A DNA stretch of 64,000 nt, from positions 1-64,000 of the forward strand of contig JAURVB010013354.1 of the NCBI GenBank assembly GCA_033002965.1. Reading direction: 5' to 3'. This stretch comes from Piper betle. Its lineage: Eukaryota > Streptophyta > Magnoliopsida > Piperales > Piperaceae. The notes below the pieces were generated by a model. That model ran no database searches. It was not told the origin of the DNA and worked only from the letters and a program-made list of their open reading frames with translations. Positions 23,295 through 34,122 of the stretch are shown in pieces. The translations under genes and the position numbers were made by a program. Each line of letters begins with the position of its first letter. Within the stretch, counting starts at the first letter, position 1.

Positions 23295-24515
23295 ATGCTC
23301 CTGACCAGACTTGCTGTCGATGCATTCGGTGTGGTCACAATCTGTCTTGTTTCACTCTTGGCCCTCCTCTGCTTCTTTTGCATTGTCAAGTTAATCTACT
23401 TCCAGTCTCGCATCCATCGGGAAGGTTACATTCCACTGAGCTACTTTAATGGGCCATGGGTCATCCGCCTTAGCCTTACCTTGGTCATTCTTTGGTGGTG
23501 TTTTGGTGAACTCGTCCGACTGACACTTATCAGAGGTAGTACACGGTTGCTTCATGCTCTAGCGTTACAATGGCAGCTAAACATCTGCAAGTTCTACATT
23601 GTTTCGAATGTGGGGTTTGCAGAACCGTACCTCTTCTTCACCCTAGCTTGTGTCCTCCATTCTTCTCTGCAGAGGAAAGAAGTGGGGAGTTTAAGTTTCC
23701 ATTGGAACAGAAAGACAATTAGTTACATTCTCATATTGTGCTTGCCAGTTTTTATTCTTCAGCTCTTATTTGTTATGTTTGGTCCCAGGCTGAATAATAT
23801 TCCAAACTACAAGAGGAAGTTCCCTACTTACTTTACAAGAACAAGTTCTGCTTCTCCATTTGAAAATCACAATGACATAGCCCTATGTGCCTATCCTCTG
23901 TTCAGTACAATTCTGCATGGGATGTTTGTAGTCCTGGTTAGTTCCTACCTCATGTATCAGGGTATGAAAATGGTCTCCTTAGTAATCAACAAGGGCTTGA
24001 AAAGGAGGGTTTTCTTCTTAGTCTTTACCATTGTGAGTTCGCTTCCACTAAGGGTGTTATGCCTTGGCTTCTCGGTTCTTTCACACCCTGGTTACTTGGC
24101 ATTTGAAGCAATTGTTTTCTTGGCTTTCTTCATGCTCGTATCTTGTGCTGCTGTGGCTATTATCATCCTCGTGTACTACCCTGTGGGAGACTCCCTGGCT
24201 GCAAGGTTGAGGAATGCTCATACTAGAAGCAGAACTGAATTGCTAACTGGTTCTCTAAATGATTTTGATGGCTCAAGAATGGTCAGTGTGAATCTTCTCG
24301 GGACTTCTCCCACTGTTAGTACTGGAAGGAACTCAGATGAGTCTATGAAGGGTGGCTCCATCTCGTTCAGGACAATGATAAAAGATGAGCTACCTGCCGG
24401 GTCTGATGGACTGGGCCTTTTTGCCTCTAGTAGTAACCGCCTTCTTTCACCTCCTGGCTCTCCTCAAATACCAGGCCAACCTATGATCCCTCTCAGAGAA
24501 TTTGCTGAACTTTAA
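23295..24515 (+). CDS. Plant seven-transmembrane protein of unknown function
   Basis: The reading frame is uninterrupted and gives 406 residues from ATG 23295 (MLLTRLAVDAFGVV). Hydrophobic segments are at about residues 8-32, 53-76, 109-125, 142-163, 201-223, 239-262 and 269-294: seven likely membrane helices. A soluble, serine- and glycine-rich C-terminal tail of about 110 residues follows, with SPPGSPQIPGQP near the end. I recognise the helix 1-3 pattern (RLAVDAFGVVT, YFNGPWVIR, CKFYIVSNVGFAEP) as that of a conserved plant-only membrane protein family, but cannot name a function. An in-frame ATG at 23178 would add 39 cysteine- and arginine-rich residues; I prefer 23295 because the family-like sequence begins there. 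The coding part is one exon preceded by a predicted 5'-UTR intron and two upstream ORFs. It is probably a working gene. Confidence 0.85.
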   Translation: MLLTRLAVDAFGVVTICLVSLLALLCFFCIVKLIYFQSRIHREGYIPLSYFNGPWVIRLSLTLVILWWCFGELVRLTLIRGSTRLLHALALQWQLNICKFYIVSNVGFAEPYLFFTLACVLHSSLQRKEVGSLSFHWNRKTISYILILCLPVFILQLLFVMFGPRLNNIPNYKRKFPTYFTRTSSASPFENHNDIALCAYPLFSTILHGMFVVLVSSYLMYQGMKMVSLVINKGLKRRVFFLVFTIVSSLPLRVLCLGFSVLSHPGYLAFEAIVFLAFFMLVSCAAVAIIILVYYPVGDSLAARLRNAHTRSRTELLTGSLNDFDGSRMVSVNLLGTSPTVSTGRNSDESMKGGSISFRTMIKDELPAGSDGLGLFASSSNRLLSPPGSPQIPGQPMIPLREFAEL

Positions 24516-25513
24516 GCATGGAGGCTCTCGTGGTTTTCAATTGTGTTCTAAAGAACTTGAACTTTGTGCCAGGGAAAGAATAATGCGCAGCTCGACAGTG
24601 ATACAATGTGCCGTAATCATGTTTCTTTCTTCCTTTTTTTAAAAAATTGTAACTTCTCAATTAGACAATGGTGTTTCTAGGGTTATTTTTGCATTCCTCT
24701 GTTGCACCAACAGTCTTGCAGTAAATAGAACAGGAAGACTAATTGAAAAATGTTTGTGCTTTTCTTCTTTCTTTTTTTAGCTTGTTGGTGATGCAAGAGC
24801 TGCAAAGCTTACTCATTTGGTGGATAAATGTTTTTGTGACACTAAAAATTCTCATTTTGGCTTGCGATGTTTGAGAATTGAGCAGGCCATTCTTGAGGGT
24901 ATTTGCACTCGAGTCTCATAGAATTTTAAGGTTAGGATTCGTGATAGTGGATGTCTACGTTCTCTGGAACCCCTGATTATTTGAAACTGGACCATGTCAT
25001 TGACACATTCTATTTTTGAAGCATAAAAATGTCATCAACGCATTGCATTTGTTGCTCTTGGATGCCTTGTCTTTCTTGGGCCCTTCCTGGGCTTTATGTT
25101 TTTGTTGATACATTTCTAATCTTTTATTAGTCTTGTATACATGAGATACCGCTTATTGTAATTGATATGAGATAAGATTTTATTTTGAGTTTATTTAGTA
25201 GGTCTTACTGTCAGGCTACCTATATTTTATATAGATAAAAATTAAAATAAATAATGAGATTATTTATGAATTTAAATGTTTACCATCCTCTCATCACTTA
25301 ATTTTTAAAATAATTTTAAAATATTGATTTTGAAATATATTTTAAATTACTTTATTTTTTTACAAATTTATAAATAATTGATACTGATATCTAAAAATAT
25401 TAAAATTTATTAGTTTTTTATTTGTACAACCGTATATCTAAGCTTTAATAAAGTTTAAATTAAAGAGGTAACTCATAGTTATATTTGAGGTGTAAGTTAT
25501 TTGAAATTTTCTT

Positions 25514-25546
<33 letters not shown>

Positions 25547-27106
25547 TGGAATATTTTACGGAGGGAAAATACTTTTTTATATTATCGAGTAATTAAAACA
25601 TCATCTCTAATTACCCAAAAAAAGAAAAAATACAAATTATCAAAAATGCCTTCACCTAAATAAAAATTAAATTCAATAACTTTTTTTAAAATAAGTAGGG
25701 GGCACCTATTGATGAACTTAGGCAGCTCCGGTGTGGCTGCCTTTGTGTAACTTGACGAGATAGATTTGGCTACCCTATAACTTTAGACAATTGTACTCAA
25801 CTACCTTCAAGTAAGGACAGCCGGCTTGGCCATCCGTGGCTTGAGGCAGCCGAATTAGGCTGCCCCAAACCTGATAATGGCCAGTTATTTTTTCTAATAA
25901 TGTTTTATTTTTAAAAGCCAATTTATTTTTTTAATTTAGAGGGTAATCTCATTATTATTAAAAATTGTTCTTTTTATATATAATTAGAGTTGATTTTCTC
26001 ACTACTTGATAATATTAAAAAATACTACTTTTTCTCAACCGAAAAACTCTTATTATTACTATTATTATTAGAAAATTCAAAATTTGCATTTTACTTCAGG
26101 TGCATTAAGAGTTCATGCTCATGCACCGCCCATCCCTTTCCTATGGTTAATATTTTCTTAATCCAAAATTACACCCAATATTTAGTATTAATCCGTTTCA
26201 AAATTTTAAATGTATTACAAGCGCTGCACATGGTTATTGAATATATTAGTAAAATGAATATTCACGCTGTATGTTGAAGTTAGTTAAGATATATAACAAT
26301 TATAACATAGAGCAAGATATTGCTATACGTGGTAATTGTTATATATCCTAGCCAAAACGTTTTCATGTCGTTAATACCATCAAACTGTCACCAACGTTAC
26401 ATTACTTGTCACATTACTTGCGTTTATAATGTATTTTTATTTGTTATTATTATTATACACACATTATCAGTTTTGGCATGTAATATATTTGTTAGTTGGA
26501 TTTGATTATTACAATTCAAATGTAATAAGTGAGTAATAAATTATTTTTTATGTTTATTTTTAGTTAAAAGTGAACAAATTTAGAATTTAGTTTCTTATTT
26601 TATGCAAAAAGGTATATAAATAAATGAAAGTTAAAAAAGGCTAAACAATGTTCGGTCATCCTCATCATGAGCAATGATCGAGTCATAACTTAAACAACCG
26701 TCATGCACGTGGAATGATTGAGCCCTTGCACACTCAACCGGTCATGCATCCTCACACGAGTGATCACCTCTTCGTGTAATTGTAATGACTCGTTAAAAAT
26801 AGTTACCAGGTTTGAGGGCGGGGATTTGAATCAAAGCGGGAAATCCTCTTTTGGAAGAAAAATCGAAGAGAAGTTCAGACTTGAAGTAGCAATGAAGGAA
26901 GTAATTGTTAGAGCCTTGTTCTATAATTATCCAATGCTATAGCTCGAGGTCCAAAGAGGAGAAAGGAAGAAAAGAAGTAGACAAGGAGAGAGGAGAAGGG
27001 GAGGAGCCCCTCCTAGAGAACCTTTTCGTCGACCTCCCAACCCAACGTTGCCGAGCTTGGTGTGCCCCCGACACCGCCAACCTGTGAACCACCGATGACA
27101 AGGCCA
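24516..27106. other. 3' UTR and intergenic DNA, no gene
   Basis: The first 200-250 bases are presumably the 3' UTR of the seven-TM gene. Further on the sequence is AT-rich. At 25690-25880 there is a block of 'ggcagcc/ggctgcc' phrases resembling a dispersed repeat. At 26900-27106 a GC-richer stretch is cut by the copia insertion at 27107 and resumes at 32943. ORFs at 25990-26277 and 26718-26942 show no domain. Confidence 0.6.
25512..25548. repeat. Perfect palindrome of AAT/ATT trinucleotides
   Basis: A run of (TAA)n passes directly into (TTA)n so that the two halves are exact reverse complements. It can form a cruciform or hairpin. No gene is adjacent. Confidence 0.85.
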
Positions 27107-27547
27107 TGATAGACTTTATTTAGATTTCATATCAAATCATCGAGAGAAATTAAACTAGATAAATAAAATAGCGGAAGCGTACCTGAAGCCATAAAGAAAT
27201 CAGAGTCTTGATCACTTAGGTTTTGGATCTTCTAAATTCAAGACTAGTTTTCTAAACCAAAGTTCTGGACAATAGGATACCAGAACGAAAACCAGATATG
27301 AATTCAGGGACCATAACCTCCTTATTTATAGCCTTAGTTCCATAAATTCAATTCCACCCATTACGAAAGAGAATTTATGAAAAGGTATCTACACATTAAA
27401 TTCCACACTTTTCTCATTAAATTCCACACTTTAATTTATGGCTCATAACCCTAAACTTTAGTAGATCAATTTAATTTAGCCAACCTTATATAATAACATA
27501 TGATACAATTCCTGATTCATGTATATATTTATGTCCAATTTCCAACA
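27107..27547 (-). repeat. 3' LTR of the young copia element
   Basis: 441 bp with TG...CA ends. Differences from its partner seen by eye are AGAGA/AGAGG, TTTTGG/TTTTAG, CTTCTA/CTTCCA, AATAGG/AATGGG and GATAC/GATAA. It is flanked on the left by the target duplication GGCCA. Confidence 0.95.
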
Positions 27548-27560
27548 ATCTCCCACTTGG
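27548..27560 (-). other. Polypurine tract of the young copia element
   Basis: On the minus strand this reads AAGTGGGAGAT directly next to the 3' LTR. It primes plus-strand DNA synthesis in copia elements. The same AAGTGGGAGAT motif occurs at 54614-54624 in the plus-strand copia element. Confidence 0.9.
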
Positions 27561-27884
27561 ACTTAATATATACACAAAATAATTGTATAACTTTATGAGC
27601 TCCAAACATATGTCATTATACCAAAATAACAATCTCGTCCATTAATCAATGTCAATATAGGATCAAGGCGATTTTCGTCACATTGAGCGTAACTAAACCT
27701 TCCATGGTCACATACACCAACATAATCAAATGACATAGATCAAGTATGGATGTGTAGCATGAAAATTACATGTAATTTGATCTGAACATGCCTATTTTCA
27801 ACTGGTCCAACCTTATGAGATCACCAAAATACTAAAACAGAGTGAACCTTAAACCAAAATACTGCAGTTCAATACAAACTCCCA

Positions 27885-28967
27885 CTAAAGTAACATATCA
27901 TCAAATGATACAATACCCATCTGAGCAACATGCTCATGAAAGACCTTGGGTAGTAATCCTTTAGTAAGCGGATCTGCAACCATGGAGTTTGTTCCAATAT
28001 GTTCTATTGATACTTTACCACTCTGAACTCTTTCTTTCACAACAAGAAACTTGATCTCTATATGTTTTGATTTAGATGAGCTTCTGTTGTTATTTGAATA
28101 TGATACTGCAGACTGATTGTCACAAAATATCTTAAGTGGTCTTTCAATATTATCAACAATACGCAGCCCTGTGACAAAATTCTGCAACCATATTCCCTGA
28201 TTGGATGCCTCATAACAAGCTATGAATTCGGCTGCCATAGTGGAAGAAGCTATGAGTGTCTGCTTAGCACTTTTCCAAGAAATAGCTCCGCCAGCTAGTA
28301 GATAGACATAGCCAGAAGTGGATCGACGACTATCTTGACATCCAGCAAAATCGGAATCAGAATATCCTGTGATCTCAAGTTGATCTGATTTCCGATATGT
28401 GAGCATGTAATGTTTTGTTTTCTGAAGATACCTCATGACCCTTTTGGCTGCTATCCAGTGATCCAACCCTGGATTACTTAGATATCTGCCCAACATTCCA
28501 ACAATATACGCAATATCTGGACGCGTACATACTTGAGCATACATAAGACTTCCCACTACTGAAGCATAGGGAATCTTTTGCATTTCCTTTTCTTCTATAT
28601 CATTTTTGGGGCATTGATTGAGACTGAATTTGTCTCCTTTAGAAATAGGGGTATCTCCTGGTTTACAATTTTGCATGCCAAATCTTTTAAGCACTTTTTC
28701 TATATATGTCTTTTGTGATAATCCAAGTATACATCGATCGCAATTCCGATGTATTTGAATTCCTAATACAAAAGATGCATTACCAAGATCTTTCATTTCA
28801 AATTTCTTTGACAAAAGATTCTTAGTTTCGTGCAAAAAATCTATATTATTACTGGCAAGTAATATATCATCAACATATAAAACCAGGAAAATATACTTAC
28901 TCCCACTAAACTTATGGTATATACAATCATCAATCACATTCATCTCAAAACCAAATGAAAGAATCAC
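27885..28967 (-). pseudogene. Copia RT (C-terminal part) and RNase H
   Basis: A 360-residue open stretch continues the frame of the gag-pol ORF to its right after the TAG at 29001-29003. The RT active site YVDD is at residues 31-34 and is followed by the SLMYAQVCTRPDIAY motif (about 140-154). RNase H follows with YSDSDFAG (202-209), SSTMAAEFIA (241-250), FCDNQSAV (281-288) and the terminal DPLTKGL motif (332-338). All expected catalytic acids are present. It would be translated as part of the polyprotein only by readthrough of the TAG. Confidence 0.9.
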
Positions 28968-29000
28968 TTGATGAAATTTGTGATACCATTGATGAGAAGC

Positions 29001-31592
29001 CTACTTAAGTCCATAGATGGATTTCTTTAATTTGCAAACCATCTTCTTTGAATCTCCTAATACAAAGTTTTCTGGTTGCACTATATAAATTGTTTCATCA
29101 ATGTCACCATTTAGAAACGCAGTCTTTACATCCATCTGATGTAACTCAAGATCAAAATGTGCCACTAATGCCATAATTATTCTGAACGAGTCTTTCGATG
29201 AAACTGGCGAGAAAGTCTCATTATAATCAATGCCTTCCTTTTGAGTAAAGCCCTTTGCAACAAGATGAGCCTTATATCTTTCTATATTACCCTTTGAATC
29301 CCTCTTGGTTTTAAATATCCATTTGCAACCAATGGGTTTCGCACCTTCAGGCAATAAGACAAGATCCCAAACGTCATTAGTTTTCATGGACTTCATCTCT
29401 TCATTTATGGCATCAATCCACTTTTGAGAATTAGAACTCTTCATGACCTGATGAAAACTGATTGGATCATCAACCATTTCATTGTTATCCTCATGTTCTT
29501 GGAGAAAGATAATATAATCATCTGAAATTGCTTTTCTCCTTTCTCTTGTTGATCTCCTCAATGGCATTTGCTCTTGAGGTTGTTGAGTTTGTCCTTCAGG
29601 TATAACTTGAGTAGGGAGATTCTCGACAAAGTCTTGTAATTCTGGTACTGTTTCTTGAATTACATCAGAAATATGATCCTGATCCTGATTTTTATCAAAA
29701 ACAATTATGGGAAGAGAATCAGATTCTTCTTCAAAGACAAAGTCTCTAACCTTATTTCCCCCTTCCAAACCAACATCCTCAAAAAATTGGGCATTTCTCG
29801 TCTCAAAGAATGACTTAATTGTGGGATCATAAAACTTATACCCTATTGACCGATCAGAGTACCCAACAAAATAACTGCTTATTGTTCTTGAGTCCAGTTT
29901 CCTTTCATTCGGCCTATAAGGCCTTCCTTCAGCTGGACAACCCCAAATGCGTAAATGCATTATACTGGGCCTTTTTCCGGTCCATAATTCATAAGGGGTC
30001 TTAACTGTTGCTTTTGTCGGTACTCTATTAAGAAGATATACTGTCGTCTTTAGTGCCTCACCCCAGAGTGAATCAGGCAAAGTAGTATGAGCAATCATAC
30101 TTCTTACCATGTCCTTTAATGTTCGGTTTCGTCTCTCAGCAACACCATTCATACTAGGAGTACCTGGCATTGTGTATTGCGGGACGATTCCACATTCTTT
30201 TAGAAATTTGGCAAATGGTCCTGGACGCTGTACACCTGATCCATCATATCTGCCATAGTATTCACCACCACGATCAGATCTGATAGCCTTAATAGTTCTG
30301 TCAAGTTGGTTCTCAACTTCAGCTTTATATGCCTTAAATACGTCCAATGCTTGAGACTTCTCATGAATGAGATAAAGGTAACCATAACGAGAATAATCAT
30401 CTATGAACGTAATAAAATATTGTTGACCATTCCAAGAAGCCGTAGGGAAGGGCCCACAAATGTCTGTATGTATTAGTTCTAAGACGTTTGAAGATCTATT
30501 GGCACCTAGTCTCCTTATATTTGTTTGTTTTCCCTTAATGCACCCAATACAGATTTGAAAATCTACAAAATTAAGAGAATCAAGAATTCCATCTGACATA
30601 AGGCGTACAATTCTTTGTTTAGAAATGTGTCCTAAACGCTTATGCCATAGTAAAACAGAATTCTCATTGGTTAATTTTCTTTTTGTACCACATAGTTCCA
30701 CATGCAAGGTTTCATTAAAAGATGCAATAGTATCAAGCAAATATAGATTATCATAAAAAGACAAGGACCCTGTACCCACAATATTTGAATTTAGAAAAAG
30801 ACTAAACTTATTATTTCTAAATGAACAAGAGTAACCAGATTTGTCCAATATAGAAATAGAAACCAAATTTCGTCTAAAAGACGGTACTACATATGTCTCT
30901 TTCAAATCCAAATAAAATCTTGTCTCTAATAATAATCTAAAAATCCCTATTGCTTCAACTATAACTGATTTGCCATCACCCATATAGATGAATCTTTCAG
31001 CATCATTTGGCTTTCTGTAACTCAGGCAACCCTGCATTGACACACTTATGTGAGTAGTAGCACCTGAATCTAGCCACCAAGTGTGTATTGGTATTGAAAC
31101 TAGATTAACCTCAGAACAAACAAAATTAAGAAATGAACCTTTCTTTACACGCCAGGCGTGATACTTAGTGCATTCCTTCTTCATATGTCCAGGTTTACCA
31201 CAAAAGAAACAGCAAGAAACTTGATTTTCTTTCTTTTGCTGTTGTGTGTGAGACCCATTATCAGCATCCTTAGCCCTCTTTCTTTTCTTATTTTTATCCT
31301 TATAGGTACTAGCCAAGTGAGCACTCTGAACCTGTTCTTGTTTCAATCTTTCTTCTTCTTGCACACAATAAGAAATGAGCTCATTAAGAGTCCATTTATC
31401 CCTTTGACAGTTGTAACTGACCTTGAATTGACCAAATTGTGCAGGTAGAGAAATTAAAACTAAATGCACGAGCAAATCTTCAGATAGCTCTAACTTTAGT
31501 GCTTTTAGTTTTGAAGCAATGTTAGACATCTCTAAGATGTACTCCCTTATGCTTGTTTGACCTTTATACTTCATTGAAATCAAGTTCGTCAA
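29001..31592 (-). pseudogene. Copia gag (C-terminal part), protease, integrase and N-terminal RT
   Basis: 863 codons in one frame. Seen in order: gag core (1-85); CCHC zinc knuckle [15 protein letters not shown] (127-141); aspartic protease WLDSGATTH (173-181); GAG-pre-integrase HKRLGH (317-322) with C-x-x-C; integrase core with HTD (D377), SDRGGEY (D440) and NGVAERRN (E486); a hydrophilic linker; and RT from WIDAINEEM (725) to [12 protein letters not shown] (819-830). It ends KSIYGLK then TAG, where copia proteins normally have Gln. The first Met is internal to gag: upstream gag sequence is found in another frame (31593-31690) because of a 1-base deletion. Apart from these two breaks the domains look intact. 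Confidence 0.92.
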
Positions 31593-31720
31593 AAGCGTAC
31601 TTGTTTCAGCTTTATCATTTTTGACAAAACGCTTTTCAATTTCTTTAGAAACTCACTGGCTGTAGTAACCTTTTCTGACACATCGCCCCTGAAGAAAACA
31701 ACATGCCCATAATAAGATTA
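31593..31720 (-). pseudogene. Frameshifted upstream gag segment of the young copia element
   Basis: Just right of the long ORF, the frame of [17 protein letters not shown] leads into the gag ORF, while TASEFLKKL upstream is in another frame. The join is in a CTAAAG run, consistent with loss of one A. Further upstream (31720-32486) no N-terminal gag of the usual length is visible, so either the N-terminus is lost or this family has a long non-coding leader. Confidence 0.7.
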
Positions 31721-31819
31721 ATAATTTTTAATCCCATTAATAGATACCTAGCACAACATCAATATTTAGTCTTTGGATAGAAATATCAATTTGTAAATGG
31801 TACTCTTAGTGCAATAATA

Positions 31820-32215
31820 AAATATTGATAATAAATCCTGTCAAATAATAAACCTTCCTTTTGGCCGATTTATCATGCACATGGAAACCTAATAATTATC
31901 TCATATTTATTATTTTAATGTCATAATCAAATATGGATAATAAATCCTGTCAGATAAAAAACCTTCCTTTTGGCTAATTTATTATCCACATGGAAACTTG
32001 ATAATTATCCCATATTTATTATAATAATGAGTCTTTAGTGTAGTAAAATATGAACAATAAATCCTGTCAAATAATAAACCTTCCTTTTGGCCGATCTATC
32101 ATCCGCATGGACACTTGATAATTGTCCCATACCTATTACCACATATGAATATAGAATTCTGTCAAACATTAACCTTCCTTTTGGCCGATTAATATCCACA
32201 TGAATTAAATACTCA
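31820..32215. repeat. Four diverged tandem repeats (about 95-117 bp) in the copia leader
   Basis: Each unit has the order 'ATAATAAATCCTGTCAAATAA', 'ACCTTCCTTTTGG', 'CACATGGAAAC' and 'TGATAATTATCCCATA'. Units start near 31820, 31929, 32046 and 32141; the last is partial. They sit between the primer site and gag, so they are in the 5' leader of the element RNA. Divergence among units exceeds that between the LTRs, so the repeats predate this insertion. Confidence 0.85.
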
Positions 32216-32486
32216 TAACTGTCTTAATATTTAAAAATTAAATTAATTTCCACAAAAGAGGCTACTTTAGCAGCATATTGTAGTCCTTAATAAATTTTAA
32301 AATATTAATTATGACTTAACCAAAAGGTTATAAAAAATATCTTTATGTGGGAGTTTCCAAAATTATAACCTTTTGTAACTTTATTTTCCTCATGTTATGT
32401 TACCAAAAGAGGACCTTAATTTTGGGATTAAATCCCACAAAAATTTATGAAATAAAACCTAAGTCTCAATAATTTGAAATGAAGGT

Positions 32487-32498
32487 GGCTCTGATGCC
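32487..32498 (-). other. Primer-binding site of the young copia element
   Basis: On the minus strand it reads GGCATCAGAGCC, close to the usual TGGTATCAGAGCC complementary to plant initiator-Met tRNA. It lies 3 bases inside the 5' LTR. Confidence 0.85.
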
Positions 32499-32501
32499 GC
32501 T

Positions 32502-32942
32502 TGATAGACTTTATTTAGATTTCATATCAAATCATCGAGAGGAATTAAACTAGATAAATAAAATAGCGGAAGCGTACCTGAAGCCATAAAGAAATCAGAG
32601 TCTTGATCACTTAGGTTTTAGATCTTCCAAATTCAAGACTAGTTTTCTAAACCAAAGTTCTGGACAATGGGATACCAGAACGAAAACCAGATATGAATTC
32701 AGGGACCATAACCTCCTTATTTATAGCCTTAGTTCCATAAATTCAATTCCACCCATTACGAAAGAGAATTTATGAAAAGGTATCTACACATTAAATTCCA
32801 CACTTTTCTCATTAAATTCCACACTTTAATTTATGGCTCATAACCCTAAACTTTAGTAGATCAATTTAATTTAGCCAACCTTATATAATAACATATGATA
32901 AAATTCCTGATTCATGTATATATTTATGTCCAATTTCCAACA
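32502..32942 (-). repeat. 5' LTR of the young copia element
   Basis: 441 bp, partner of 27107-27547, same length and ends, followed by the target duplication GGCCA. It would hold the element promoter. Confidence 0.95.
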
Positions 32943-32947
32943 GGCCA

Positions 32948-33561
32948 ACCTCACCAGAAAAAACTAAGAGAAGGCCCTGCTGTTATGGAGAACTTGCAAG
33001 CAGCTATCTTCCTGGCTTCCGTTCGTGTAGCACAAATCTTCTAGGGCCACACCCTTATGTCCAAAAGATCCCCCTCACAACCAGTAATGAGCTACAGTTG
33101 AAATTCGCCGCTTGAACAGCATTTGATTGCTAGAAAATCACCTAAAAGAAGCACGAAGCAGTGCGGCAGTAGAAAACAGCAGTGAGAGGCCAACTTCGAC
33201 GCTGTTTTCTGACCAACTCTGACAACCTCCACCCAGACCCTAGTGCCCACAGTGAAGTCTATAGTACTATCTTCAGTTCTGTGTGGAGTCCCACCGAAGT
33301 TTGTCACCACTGTTATTAAAATTTCGATGGGGAAATACTTATTGGAGCAAGGATAGAAGAGAAAGCTAACTTGTAAACCTCTGTCCGGCCAGACCAGGCC
33401 ATCTCCAGCCATGTTGACACTTCAATTAGATCCATCTCACTATAGAGAACAAATCCTAGACCAAAGCCACCGTCGGAGAAGCTTTCCGACACCAAAAACT
33501 CGTTGCCAAAGTGATGAGGAAGCCGCGGTTCCAGTTTGCAAATAGTGATCAAATCCCCAAC
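32948..33561. other. Non-coding flank between copia and gypsy insertions
   Basis: Before the two insertions this stretch was continuous with DNA now left of 27107 and right of 39757. Composition is mixed, with no exon-like segment. ORFs on the minus strand (33092-33412, 33316-33645) have no domain, and the second runs into the gypsy LTR. Confidence 0.5.
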
Positions 33562-33566
33562 TTGTG

Positions 33567-33884
33567 TGGTAAGATCTGACTCAATTGGGATGAGTGCAAG
33601 ATCCTTACCCTTACCCTGCTTGTTATACCACTTCGTAGGTGCCATGAATGGATTAGAACTGAGTTGGAAAGGTCGTGAATTAGGGTTTGAAAGAAGAAGA
33701 AGAAGAACACAACAATTTACTTCCTCTCAAAGAAACAGAATCAAATCATAGTTTACAATGTTCCCCTTCAAATTTGTCCATCATCCCCTTTTATACAAAC
33801 TTGAATCCATGTACTATTACTGTTTTACCCTTCACTTACTAACTAATAAAACAATTATTACAAAAGCTTACTTTATTCATACCA
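33567..33884 (-). repeat. 3' LTR of the gypsy element
   Basis: 318 bp, TGGTAAGATC...CATACCA. Next to it at 33885-33897 is the complement of a polypurine tract (minus strand GTAGGGGGATATT). Confidence 0.88.
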
Positions 33885-34122
33885 AATATCCCCCTACAAA
33901 AAAAAACCTTGTCCTCAAGGTTGTTCCAAGTTTTCGGTTGATTCATCGTATGCATAAGATTTTCAGGTGATCTCATTTCTGGAATTGACGATTGAATGTT
34001 AATGTCCGTATTTACTAATGCTTTGAGTTGAGAAATATGGAAAACATTATGAAGTTTACAATCCAGTGGTAACTGTTGCCTGTAAGAAACTACCTATACT
34101 GTTGCAATTTAAGAAAAACTAA

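Larger units (their letters stand above)
27107..32942 (-). mobile_element. Young, nearly complete Ty1/copia retrotransposon (5.84 kb)
   Basis: Two 441-bp LTRs (27107-27547 and 32502-32942) start TGATAGAC and end CCAACA. The target duplication GGCCA is present at 27102-27106 and 32943-32947. Transcription runs leftward, so the right LTR is the 5' LTR. A primer-binding-site complement lies at 32487-32498 and a polypurine tract at 27548-27560. By eye the LTRs differ at about 5 of 441 positions, so the insertion is recent. Coding sequence runs protease, integrase, RT, RNase H in copia order but is interrupted by a nonsense codon at 29001-29003 and a 1-base frameshift in gag near 31645. The copy is therefore probably not autonomous. 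Confidence 0.95.
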
